Shown: one piece after another, positions 7,448 to 16,567 of the stretch
Position numbering within the stretch: the stretch's first letter is position 1
Layout: every line of letters begins with the position of its first letter
NCBI GenBank assembly: GCA_026770575.1
Contig: MU657280.1
Span: 102,981-122,180 of the forward strand
From: Pelagophyceae sp. CCMP2097
Lineage: Eukaryota; Sar; Pelagophyceae
Length of the DNA: 19,200 nucleotides
Reading direction: 5' to 3'
Program-made: the position numbers and the translations under genes
The notes under the pieces: generated by a model
Databases searched by the model: none
Told to the model about the DNA's origin: nothing
What the model saw: only the letters and a program-made list of their open reading frames with translations

Positions 7448-7750
7448 GGCTGAACCCCGCCGCCGCCCGGACGCGAGGCGGCCGCCCCGAAGGCGCCTCG
7501 CGCGCGACGACCAACACCATCCCCCGACGTCCCACCCGACCCGCAGCCTCTCCGTACGACGACGAGCAAGGCGCGCAGCGGCGGGGCGTTCCGTGTGCAC
7601 CTCGCCGTTGAGGGCCGCAGCCCACGACGCCCCAGTCGGGGGGTATGCCCCTAACACTTCCCACCATCTCCGTCGCAGTCGAGCAGGCCCGCGCTTGGCT
7701 TCGCCGAGGAGAACTCTGGCCGGGGGTCCGCCCGGTCGTTCGAGGCGGCC
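7448..7750. other. Convergent intergenic stretch
   Basis: The KH gene (plus) and the C2-ankyrin gene (minus) end towards each other here. On the minus strand another frame remains open to 7651 and reads an acidic, protein-like tail (YIDEAASNDRADPRPEF). The ankyrin gene could therefore have one more splice and end at 7651 instead of 7751. No clear polyadenylation signal is visible. Confidence 0.4.
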
Positions 7751-10700
7751 TCATCGATGTACTTGGGCCCAGGTCGTCGCGGAGGAGTCGTCGTCGCGCT
7801 GGGTTGAGTTGTCGGGGTCGGCGCCGTCTTGGTAGGTAGCCGCCACTCGGAAGTCGTTGTCTTCGAGAGTAAAATCTGCGCCGCACCTGCGCAGCGCGGC
7901 GACGACGGACGCGCGGCCCTGGGAAAACGCGTGGTGCGCCGCCGTCCAGCCCTGCGCGTCGCGCGAGTCCACGTCGCACCCGAGCTCGACGAGCACCTCG
8001 ACGCACTGCGAGTGGCCTGCGCGGGAGACATGCCGCCGCCGCGGGCCACGCGGGAGGGCCGCAGAGGGATTTTTTTTCCGGGGCCCGGCATCGCGGCGTC
8101 CGTCTCGGGCCGGCGACGAGCGTCCAAGAACGTTGCCTCACCTGCGGCCGCGGCGAGGTGGAGCGGCGTGCGCCCTCCAAATTCGTCGCCGGGCTGGTCC
8201 ATGGCCGCGCCGAGCCTACGCGCCCGTGTGCCAGCGCGACTGAGGCCGCACCGCGGCGGGGCGAGGCGGCCGCACGAAAGGGGATGCCTCACTGCTGGAG
8301 TACACGGAGCGTGCGCGAGTAGCCTGACTGCGCGGCGACCTACGACTCGAGCGTTCGCGCGCGCCTTCGTCACTGCGGCGGCGGCCGAGACGCGGGCCAG
8401 TACGCCCGCCGGTGTCTTGCCGTTATGCGTCTGCGCGTTCAGGTCGACTTTGAAGCGCTGAAAAGGGGCGCGCGGTGAGGCCTCACCCCGGCACCCCGCT
8501 GGCACCCCACGGTGAGGCCGGCACCCGAATGCGCGGCGCCCGACTCGGCGCCCGCGGCGCGGACGGACGCGGTACGGGCGCATGGACGGGCGCGCGGCGC
8601 TTGAACGCACCACGAGCGCCTGCAGCGCGGCGTCGCTACCCGCGGCGGCGGCGGCGTGCGCAGGGCGGTAGCCGTAGTCGTCCTCCTACGCGGCGGCGTG
8701 GTCGCGGGGCGGTCCCTCGCGCGGGCGCGGGCGACGCACGGCCTCGGCTTCCGCGCCGAGGCGGAGGAGCGCGCCGATTGCTTGGGGCCGGTCCGCGCGC
8801 GCGGCGGCGTGGAGCGGCGTGGCACGGCCTGCGTCCGCCTGGTCGACGTCGACTTTTAACGAACGCAGCAGCGCGCACGTCGCGGCGACGTCGCCCGCGC
8901 GCTCGGCGACGGCGTGGAGCGGCGTGCGCCGCGACTCGGCGTCCATGAGAACGTGGCCGCAGCGCGCGCCGCGCGCGAGCAGCACGCGGAGCGCGGCGTC
9001 GTCGCCGCCCTCGACAGCGGCGCGGCACGCGTTTGAAATGGCGGCGCGATCGCCCGGCGACTCGGCATCGTAAAAGGCGCCTTTGACGGCCGGGTCGTGG
9101 ACGAAGCGCAAAACGAGCTCGACGGCGCCGCGCGGCACGTCGGCGGCGCCGCGCTCGCCTGCGCGCGATCCGTCTCTCGACAAGGCCTCTGGCACGGCGC
9201 GCCCTCCGTGCGGCGACGCACCGAGGAGCGCGTGCCACGCGCGCTTGGGCTGGCGGTTGCGTAGGGCCTTGAGCGGCACGGCGCAGGCGCCCATGAAGTC
9301 GTCTCGCGAGAGCGCGTCGTAGTCGTAGACGGTGCAGAGCAGCGTCGCTGAGTCGACATCGTCGAGCGCCGCGTCAAAGCGCTCGAGCCATACTGGCGCG
9401 AGCTTCTTCGCCTGCACGCCGGACTTGAGCGCCCCGCCGCCGCCGCGCTGCGGCCTAGCCGACCGCAGGGAAAACGTCACGTAGGGGTCGCTCGAGCCGC
9501 CCTTGGTGAGGACGTGTCTGTCCGAAACGACGAGGTTGCGCGCGCGGACGAGGCAGATGCGGAGCTGGTTGGCGGGCATGCCGCCGTGCGTCTCGCGCGC
9601 CTCCATGTCGCCAGGAATCGCAAAGACCAGGTCCGCGTTGAAAACCCAGCGCATTGCGAGCTCTACTTCGCCCGCGGCCGGCGCCGCGCCGCCCGCCTTT
9701 GGCGCGGCACCCTTGAGCGCGAACCACCGCCGCGTGACGCGCCGGTCCGCGAGGGAGACGATGGTGACGGCCACGTCGCCCATAAACTCGCTCCGCAACA
9801 CGTCGCGGTCCGCGATGGAAACCTACGGCCGCCCCGTGCGCGGCGATCACGCGGCCGCGGCTTGGACGCGTGGGGCCCTTAGCGGTCCGTGCGCTCCCCG
9901 GGGCCGCCTTTTCCAAACGCCCGCGGCGGGCGGCGACGCACGACGAGCGACTCCTCGACGTCTTCGCAGGCGAGCTCGAAGGACTCGCACCAGACGGGTC
10001 TCAGTTGCTTCTTCTTGGACGTCGATCGGACCTAGTAGACGACTTTCCTATAGGTTTCCGACGGCCTCAGATAAGTCTTCGTCGCGGCCTTCAGCACGCG
10101 CACGACCCACCTCGTCTGCGCCGACGCGCAGCGTCGCAAAAGGGTCCGACGAGCCGCCTTTACTGAAGACGTGCTTGTCTTTGATGGGCAGGTGCCGCGC
10201 GCGGATGAGGACGACGCGCAGCGCGTTGGGGTCGCGGTCAGGGGAGGCTTCGGCCTCAAGGAAGACAGCGGGCAGCGGCGTCGCGCGCGCCGCGTTATAG
10301 CGCCAACGCAGCGCCAGTTCTACGCGGCCGCGCGTGGCCGCGCCCGGCGGCCGCGCCGCCCCGGCGCCGTCCCGCAGCTCGTACCACGACCTACCACCGC
10401 CGCCTCGAAGCGCCCTCTCGCGTGGCGGCGGTCGCACCGGACGGGTGCGGCGCGCGCGCGGAGGTCCTCGAGGAGGGCCGTTGATTCTTGGGCTGCAAAG
10501 TCGATGGTGACCTGGCCCATAAAGTCGTTGCGGGAGGCGTCGTCGTGGTCCTCGAGCGTCAAGACGAACTTGGCCTCTTCTTCCATCGTAAAGGAAAAGC
10601 ACTCGCTCCACTTGGGCGTCAGCGACTTGCGCTTGATGGACGACGTCTGCGCCTCGCCGTCCAGCGCCAGCGTGGCCACGGAGTCCGACGACCCGCCGCG

Positions 10701-13214
10701 CGAGAACAAATTGGCGTCCATGACGACGAGGCCGCGCGCGCGGAGGAGCGCGACGACGAGTTCGTTGGGCGCGTGGGCCCTGTCGGCGGCGGCCTCGGTT
10801 TCGGCCACGGCCGCCGGCAGCGCCAGGACGCGCCGCGGGTCGTGGACCCACCGAGCGGCGATTTCGATCGACCCCAGGTCGCTGCCGCCGCCGGAAACGG
10901 CGCCCTTGAGCGGGTACCAGCTCCGGCGCAGCGCGCGGTCCGCCAGCAGCCGCAGCGGGATGTCGAACTCGCCTACGCGTCGCTCTGAAACCGCGGCAGC
11001 GCCTTCCGCGGTCGGACGCGGGCGCGCGCCCATGAAGTCGTTCCCAGAGATGAGGTCGTAGTCCTCAACGCTGACTTTTAGGACCTGCGCGTAGTCGCCG
11101 GCCATGCCCGCCGTGTCGTCGGCCACGAACTCAAATTGCTCGAGCCAGACAGGTTTCAACGTCTTCATCTTCGTCGTCGACGAGGCCGTCTCGCCGTCGA
11201 GGTCAAAGAGCACGAGCGGGTCCGACGACCCACCGGCGGAGAGGAGGTTACGGTCCATGGCGCGGAGCCGTTTGCCACGGACTAAATGGACGAGAAGCGC
11301 GTTCGGCGGCAGCGCGGCGCTCTCGGCGTCCTCGGCGACGTGCATCGCCGCGGGCAGCACCAGCGCCAGTGCCGGGTTGTGCCACCACCGCACCGCCAAT
11401 TCGACACGCGGCGCGCAGCCCACCGTGCCCTTGGCCAGCGCCTCGGTGAGCGCGTACCACGCCCGCGCCACGCGGCGGTCCGCAAACGCGCGGATCGGCA
11501 CGGGCGCGACGCGGCCCAACAGGTCGTTGCTCCCGACCTGCGCCCGCGTTACGGCCGCGAAGACGGTTTTTGCCCCGACGCACCAGGTCCCAGTCATCGA
11601 CAGAGATGACGAGTTGGGCGTCTTCGTCGTCGCACTGGAACCGGAGGACCTCCTGCCAGACGGGGTTCAGCGTCTTCTTCTTCACAGTCGTCTTCACAGT
11701 CGAACCGTCGAGCCGGAGCGAGACGACGGGGTCTGACGTGCCCCCAGCGGCCAGCAGGTGCCTGTCCATGGCGGGCAGGTCGACGGCCCTTAGCACGGCC
11801 ACGACGAGCTCGTTGGGAGCCTGCGACGCGGCATCGTCCAGCGCGAGCAGTTCCGCGGGCACGTCGAGCGCGAGGCGCGCGCTGTGCCGCCACCGAATGC
11901 CGAGCTCGACGGCGCCGAGGTTCGCGGCCCCCGCTGCGCCGGCGTCGCCGCGCGGCCGCAGCGCGTACCACTTTCGGTGGAGTTTGCGGTCCACAAGGCC
12001 TCGGAGCGGCACGGCGCAGGCGCCGATAAAGGCGTTGGAGACCAGGTCATGGTCGAAGACGTCGACGGCGAGGACGAGGTCCGCGTCCTCGGCGGGGAGG
12101 GCAAAGTGCTCCATGAAGAGCGGGTGCAGGTCCTTCTTCTTCACCGCCGTCGTGCGCCGCTCGCCCTGGAGCTCCAGCGCCACGAATGGGTCGCTCGAGC
12201 CGCCTTTACTGAGGAGGTTGGGGTCCAAGACGGGCAGGTTCTTGCAGCGCAGCACGAAGACGTGCACCTCGTTGGGCGCCTTCTTCGGCTCAGCGTCCGC
12301 AGCGAGCACGTCGGCCGGCAGGAGCAGCGCGTGCGCCGCGTCGTAGAAAAACCGCGCCGCGACCTCGAGCTCGCCGTCCGCGGCGGCGCCGTCCTGGGCG
12401 GATAGCGCGTAGAACGCGCGGTGCACCTTTCTGTCCTTGAGCCCCTCGAGCGGCACGGCGCACTTCCCCATAAAGTCGTTGCTGCCGATGAGGTCGTAGT
12501 CTTCGACGACGAGCTCGAGGTTTGACGTCGCGAGCGAGGCTTCGAGCTCGAACTTTTCGTCCCAGACGGGGTTGACCTGCTTCCGCTTCGGCGTCGTCGC
12601 CGCATACGCCGAGTCGATGCGCAGCTTCACCAGCGGGTCGCTGGATCCGCCCGAGCCGAAGAAGTCGCGGTCCATCACTTTCAGGCCCTTGGCGCGCAGC
12701 ACGACGACGCGCACCACCTAGACGCCGCCCAATCCGGCAAACGAGCGGTCGACGCCATTGCTCACGTTCGGCGGGTCGTACGGGAACGCCTTCATGCCGA
12801 CGTCCTCGGCGAAGAGCCACGCCTTCAAGTCGTCGGGCATCGAATGCTCCTCGACCTACGCAGACGCCGTCGCGGCGAGGCGGGCCTACAGGGCCTCCCG
12901 GGCCGACGCACGAACGACGCGTTCGGCCGGAGCTTGGGCGCCGCCTTGGACTTCGCCTTGGGCTCGTCGCCCTTGGCCCACACGGCCGGCGCCGCGGCGC
13001 CGCCTTTGGCCTCGGCGGCGCCCGGGCAGCTGGTCTTGGCCTCGGCGGCGCCCGGGCCGCTGGTCTTGGCCTCGGCCGCCGCATCTGCACTCTTCGCGGC
13101 GCCGCGCTTCTTCGCACTTTTCTCCGCTAACTCCGCGGAAACGCCTGGGCCGCCCGAGGCCGCGGCCTCCGGGGCTGGCGCCTCCGTGGCAACCTGCCTC
13201 CCGAACAGGCCCAT
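7751..13214 (-). CDS. Seven-C2-domain plus seven-ankyrin-repeat protein
   Basis: Exons (minus strand): 13214-12912, 12855-12766, 12717-11584, 11537-11030, 10972-10438, 10390-10111, 10031-9942, 9822-8740, 8685-8611, 8457-8363, 8215-8142 and 8016-7751. Every phase agrees, giving 1510 residues. After an Ala/Lys-rich N-terminus, C2 domains start near residues 132, 280, 433, 588, 749, 910 and 1065. Each has the pattern PNEL-V-VLRA-L-MD, then GGSSDP and a later D-x-D-L followed by NDFMG. The aspartates fit calcium-binding loops in most copies, but copy 5 has SDS and copy 6 a weaker second loop. Seven ankyrin repeats follow at about 1242-1475 (for example GGRTPLHLAAAAGH). C2 domains bind phospholipids and proteins, often with calcium; ankyrin repeats bind proteins. 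A multivalent membrane scaffold is inferred. The frame is open upstream to an ATG at 13415, so a 67-residue longer N-terminus is possible. Confidence 0.85.
8216..8362 (-). other. Probable GC-AG intron in the ankyrin region
   Basis: Removing gcgcgc...cgtag joins AAAAVTKA to LGAAMDQPGDEF and gives a regular ankyrin repeat. It is 147 bp with no stop, so retention is possible and would insert 49 Arg-rich residues. No phase-compatible GT donor was found. Confidence 0.55.
10973..11029 (-). other. Probable GC-AG intron in the fourth C2 domain
   Basis: A gcgcgc donor after atgg and a gtag acceptor remove 57 bp and restore NDFMGEFDIPLRLL, matching the NDFMG-x-x-x-x-PL pattern of the sister domains. 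The piece is in frame without a stop, so retention would add 19 residues in the middle of the C2 fold. There is no GT donor at the required place. Confidence 0.6.
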
Positions 13215-13424
13215 CGTCACTTCACCTGAAGTCAGGGCCCCATCGAAGCGCTCGCGCCGTAGCGGGCGGCCGCGTCGTAGCACCGATTTGGGCCTCGGGT
13301 TATTTCCGCCAACTGCGGCGAAACCGGGCTTAAACGACGCAGCTCGGCGCGACTTGGGGGCTGGCGCAAACCCTTTTTTCAATAGCGCCATTGGGGCCGC
13401 AGATTGAGCCCCCATACTTCGACA

Positions 13425-13452
13425 AATTTAAAAAAGCGCGTCAGTTTAAAAG
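13425..13452 (-). promoter_or_regulatory. AT-rich element shared upstream of two minus-strand genes (copy 1)
   Basis: The minus strand reads ttttaaactgacgcgctttt followed by ttaaatttgtcgaag. It closely resembles the element at 15184-15213, upstream of the next minus-strand gene. It lies about 215 bp above the preferred ATG of the C2-ankyrin gene. A core-promoter role is inferred from position and conservation. It could equally be a short dispersed repeat flanking the gene at 13.7-15.0 kb. Confidence 0.35.
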
Positions 13453-13718
13453 AACGCCCACCGCTGGCGCCTCCAGTGTAAACATTTTCCTGGGCTCCGC
13501 CCCGACGGGCCGGGCTCCAAGTCCAACCTCGTCGGTGCCTCCGGGTGCGCGACGGCCCGGAGGCGGCGTGCTGTGAGCACCTCGCGCGAGCGTGCTCCGT
13601 CCGAAGCTTGGAGCGTCGTGCTGCTATCGCGCCCGCGGCCGCTCGTAGTCGCCGAGGGCGGTGCTCACCACTTTGGCCCTCTTGGGTCGTGGCGGGCCTA
13701 CGGAGATGTGTCACGTTG

Positions 13719-14982
13719 CTAGGCACTTCGAAAGAGCTCCGGGGCCGCAGTGGGGATCCGCACGAGGCTGACGGTCGCACCTGGCGGCTCGTCTGTGCAC
13801 GGGCTGATGCGGCGGTCCTTGCGGTGGTGCTTCAACGACGGCCGCGCCGCGGCCGTCGTCTTCACGCCGGCCGTCTTCACGGGCCGTGCCGCCGGTTTGG
13901 CGGCGGTCGACGACGCGCGCCGTTGCGGGCCGTCTTTGCGCTTCAAGAAGCTGCTTCGGCCTTCGTACGCATTGCGGGCCTGCTTGTCGAAGTCGGCCAC
14001 TGCGGCCATCGACGCCGTCGTCGCCGGCCCTGGTAGCACCATGGACGGAACGCTGCCGAGCTCGACGACCGGCATGGTCTTTGGCACGCCCTGCCGCCGC
14101 TCGGCAGCCAAATTCGAGACGAGAGCTTCAATGAGCTCGTCGTGCGGAAGCTTCTTCAGGAACTGTTTGCCCGAAACGTCGAAGCCGAACGCGTACTTGC
14201 GGATGTCGAGCTGCGTCACGATGGCCGCCTGGCGGCCCGCGTATGACTTTATCTCGAGAATCTTGCGGAGGCCTGCGCCGTTGTCAATGTACTTCTCGCG
14301 GCGGTGCCAATTCCATTCCGTCTGCGCGGTCCGCTCCGCCGCCTTCCGCACGAGTTTCTCTGTCTCGGCGGTCCGCGCGGCGAGCTGGTACGATCTCGCC
14401 TCTGCCTCTGCTTTGCGGTTCTGGTCTCGCAGCTCCCGGCACCGCGACGGCACGAACGCAGCGTCGGTCCTCGGAGCCCGTCGAGTCGCGGCTCGACGTC
14501 GATGACCGACGAGACACTGGCGGCGCCTCGAAGCACGGCCCGTGCAGGTAGTCTCGGCGCGCGTCGACGTCGACGCCGGTCAGCCGAAGCAGTTCACGCC
14601 CCATTATGTTCTTCGCCTTGATGTACAGCTGCCGCTCCGACGTCACGTGGCTCCGTTCGAAGAAGCCGAAGAACTGGAAGAGGAACATCGGCAAGAGACC
14701 TGACGCAGGTGGCGCGTCCCGCCAGCGCCCCTTGACCTCCTTGCAAATGTCGACGAGGTACAGCAGCACGTCCATCGTGGGGGCGCCGAGGCTGTGCGCC
14801 GGCACAAGAGAGGCGACAGAGTCGTACTCGCGCGGGGCGCCGCCGGCGACGTCCCACTGCTGTAAAGCCGCCACGAACGCAGGCGACACAGTCGTAGCGC
14901 CGGCGTGGCCAGTGATGCACATCACTTGGTGGAGCACCTCCGAGGGCTCCACGCCAAGGGGGTGGCCGAAAAGCGCCGCCAT
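13719..14982 (-). CDS. Unrecognised protein, probably two exons
   Basis: The N-terminal frame starts at the ATG at 14982 (MAALFGHPLGVEPSEVLHQ) and is open past 14540. The C-terminal frame is open from about 14453 to TAG at 13719 and is different, so a splice lies between. A GC donor at 14562 (gcgcgc) with acceptor accag at 14421 keeps the frame, removes 142 bp and gives 373 residues. Donors at gtgtct or gttcgt nearby are alternatives. The N-terminal half is hydrophobic and helix-like (VLLYLVDICKEVKGRW, FLFQFFGFFERSHV). The middle is a charged, probably coiled segment (AEAEARSYQLAARTAETEK). A globular piece follows (RKYAFGFDVSGKQFLKKLP), then a basic tail. No family, signal peptide or catalytic motif was recognised. 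Confidence 0.6.
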
Positions 14983-15183
14983 CGGCACCGCCGAACCGCC
15001 AGAGTAGGCGCTCACGTGATCACGGCCCGCGGCCTATAGAAGGCCGATTTTGTACCAACTTTGTGTGCAAGGTGCGCCCCTCGAAGCAGGACACACCGGC
15101 GCCGGTCCGCCGCGCTACGCCGGACTCTATACCCGACTTCCCCCACAGCCGAGGGCTCCTTCGAAGAAGTTTGAACAATTTGA

Positions 15184-15213
15184 AAAAGTTTGAAAAAGTA
15201 CGCCAATTTAAGG
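15184..15213 (-). promoter_or_regulatory. AT-rich element shared upstream of two minus-strand genes (copy 2)
   Basis: The minus strand reads ccttaaattggcgtactttt followed by tcaaactttttcaaattg and, further on, cttcgaag. The core ttaaaytgrcgyrcttttt is common with the element at 13425-13452. It lies about 200 bp above the ATG at 14982. It also directly precedes the plus-strand ATG at 15216, so it could act in both directions. Confidence 0.35.
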
Positions 15214-15215
15214 TT

Positions 15216-15430
15216 ATGGGCTACCTGAAATCGGTGCTAGCCGCGTCGGCCGTGGCGGGTTTGCCTCGCACTTTGGGCCGCAGCGCTTCGGCAAATATCA
15301 ACAGTCGAAATGGGTCTGGAGCCACCCTCCACCTCGGAACGGAGGAGCCCTCGCGGCATGGTTCGCCTCCGTCTCGAAATCCGAAGAGGTTAAAACGGCG
15401 TCCTGCGGCGCCTTCCGGGCCCGCCGCGGC
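15216..15430 (+). pseudogene. Possible gene fragment starting MGYLKSVLAASAVAG
   Basis: A plus-strand ATG opens MGYLKSVLAASAVAGLPRTL. Further on, a different frame becomes the protein-like one (FGPQRFGKYQQSKWVWSHPP, then GGALAAWFASVSKSEEVKT). The switch occurs around 15275 with no room for a normal intron, so a frameshift or a truncated copy is likely. The fragment runs into the 3' end of the NOLC1-like gene on the other strand. It could be the 5' remnant of a displaced gene. No family can be named with confidence. Confidence 0.25.
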
Positions 15431-15448
15431 GCGCTTTCGGCGCGGGCG

Positions 15449-16430
15449 CTAGTCGTCGAACTTGACCGAGTTGGAACCCATGTCGATGCTGCCACCCTTG
15501 TAGCCGCCGCGCTTCTTCTTCGTCTTCTCGGCGCGAAAATCCTTGCCGCGCGTGCGCACGAGCTTCTCGCTCGCCTTGGCGCCCCAGCCGCCCGTGCCGT
15601 ACGTGCCCTCGTACGAGTTGTCCTTCAGGCGCACGTCCTTGATCGAGTCCATCCACTTGGCGTCGTCGATGCGCGAGAAGGGCACGCCCGGCGACCGCTC
15701 GCCCTTGACCTTGGGCGCGAGGACGGCGGGGCTCTTGGGCACCCACGCCGCCGCCGCCGCCGCCGCGCCCGCGCGCCGCTCCGCCTCGGCCACCTCGCGC
15801 TCCGCCTAGCACCGCGCGTGAGACGCAGACGCGGCACCGCCCCGGGGACACACGCCGCCGCGCGCGCGGACGCGCCTGGCGCTCCTCGTCGGTGAAGACC
15901 TTCTTCTTCTTCTTCTTCTTCTTCTCCTTCTCGGCAGCCGGCGCCTCGGCGTCGTCCTCGTCGTCCTCCGCGGCCGCCTCCTCGACTTTCTTCTTCTTCT
16001 TCTTCTTCTTCGGCGCCTCGCCGCCGTCCTCGGCGGCCTGCTGCGCGCTCCAGAGCTGCGCCGCCTCGAGGAGCGGCACCGCCACCGCGCATTCCGCCGC
16101 GAACGATGCCTCCTTGACCAAGACCTTGGCCGACTTAGCCAGCTGGCACTGGTGCAAAAAGGCGTGCGCCGACGCCAAAACGTCGCTCTGCTCGACCTGC
16201 GCCGCGTCGGCCGCCGCGAGCTTGCGCTTCTTCTTCGACGACGCCTCGCCGGCCTGGGACGCGCGCTGCGCGCTCCAGAGCCGCGCCGCCTCTAGGAGCG
16301 GCACCGGCGCGGAGCACGCCTCGGCCAGCATCGCCTCCTTCATCAGCGCCTTGGCCGACTTGGCCAGGTCGGACTGGACCAGGAAGGCGTGCACCGACGC
16401 CACCAGGTCGGAAGGCTTGAGCGCCGCCAT
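15449..16430 (-). CDS. NOLC1: Nopp140/SRP40-type nucleolar phosphoprotein
   Basis: Exons are 16430-15876 and 15805-15449, giving 303 residues ending in TAG. The C-terminal ~60 residues carry the SRP40 C-terminal domain: FSRIDDAKW, then DNSYEGTYGTGGWGAKASEK and RTRGKDFRAEKTKKKRGG, ending NSVKFDD. The N-terminus (MAALKPSDLVASVHAFLVQ, then PLLEAARLWSAQ) matches the LisH-like module of Nopp140. It is followed by a second copy (SDVLASAHAFLHQ, then PLLEAAQLWSAQ). The family chaperones snoRNPs between nucleolus and Cajal bodies and binds RNA polymerase I. Here the long Ser/acidic repeat core is replaced by poly-Lys runs and one short acidic patch, so the protein is far shorter than the human one. 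The intron is 70 bp with a GC donor (gcgcgt), or 46 bp with a gtgtcc donor, which adds 8 residues. An upstream ATG at 16511 is in frame but precedes the conserved start. Confidence 0.88.
15806..15875 (-). other. Intron of the NOLC1-like gene, GC-AG or shorter GT-AG
   Basis: A frame change between TDEERQ and AEREVAEAERR requires splicing to the acceptor ctag at 15806. Two donors keep the phase: gcgcgt (70 bp) or gtgtcc (46 bp, 15806-15851). The first repeats the donor of the p52 GC-AG intron; the second has the more usual GT but a poor consensus. Confidence 0.6.
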
Positions 16431-16567
16431 GTCGAGCGCGTCGGAGGCGAACAAGATTACTCCGACGACAGATGACCGGCGATACATAGACTGGTTCAAC
16501 TTTGGCGACATGTTCCCGAGAAGAAAAAAACTCGAAGGACCGACCGCCGCGCGTCCCAGCAGAGTGG

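Noticed and set aside
6603..8180. 525-codon minus-strand frame
   Set aside because: It is antisense to the KH gene and out of frame with the ankyrin exons. The translation is an Arg/Gly/Ala shadow of the GAC/CGC repeat.
12717..12717. Start of the C2 protein at a GTG here
   Set aside because: This is an exon boundary: a gtgagc donor at 12765 and a ctag acceptor at 12718 join it in phase to an upstream exon containing DPPN.
15982..16016. Poly-cttctt tracts as a simple repeat of regulatory interest
   Set aside because: They encode the Lys runs of the NOLC1-like protein on the minus strand and need no other explanation.
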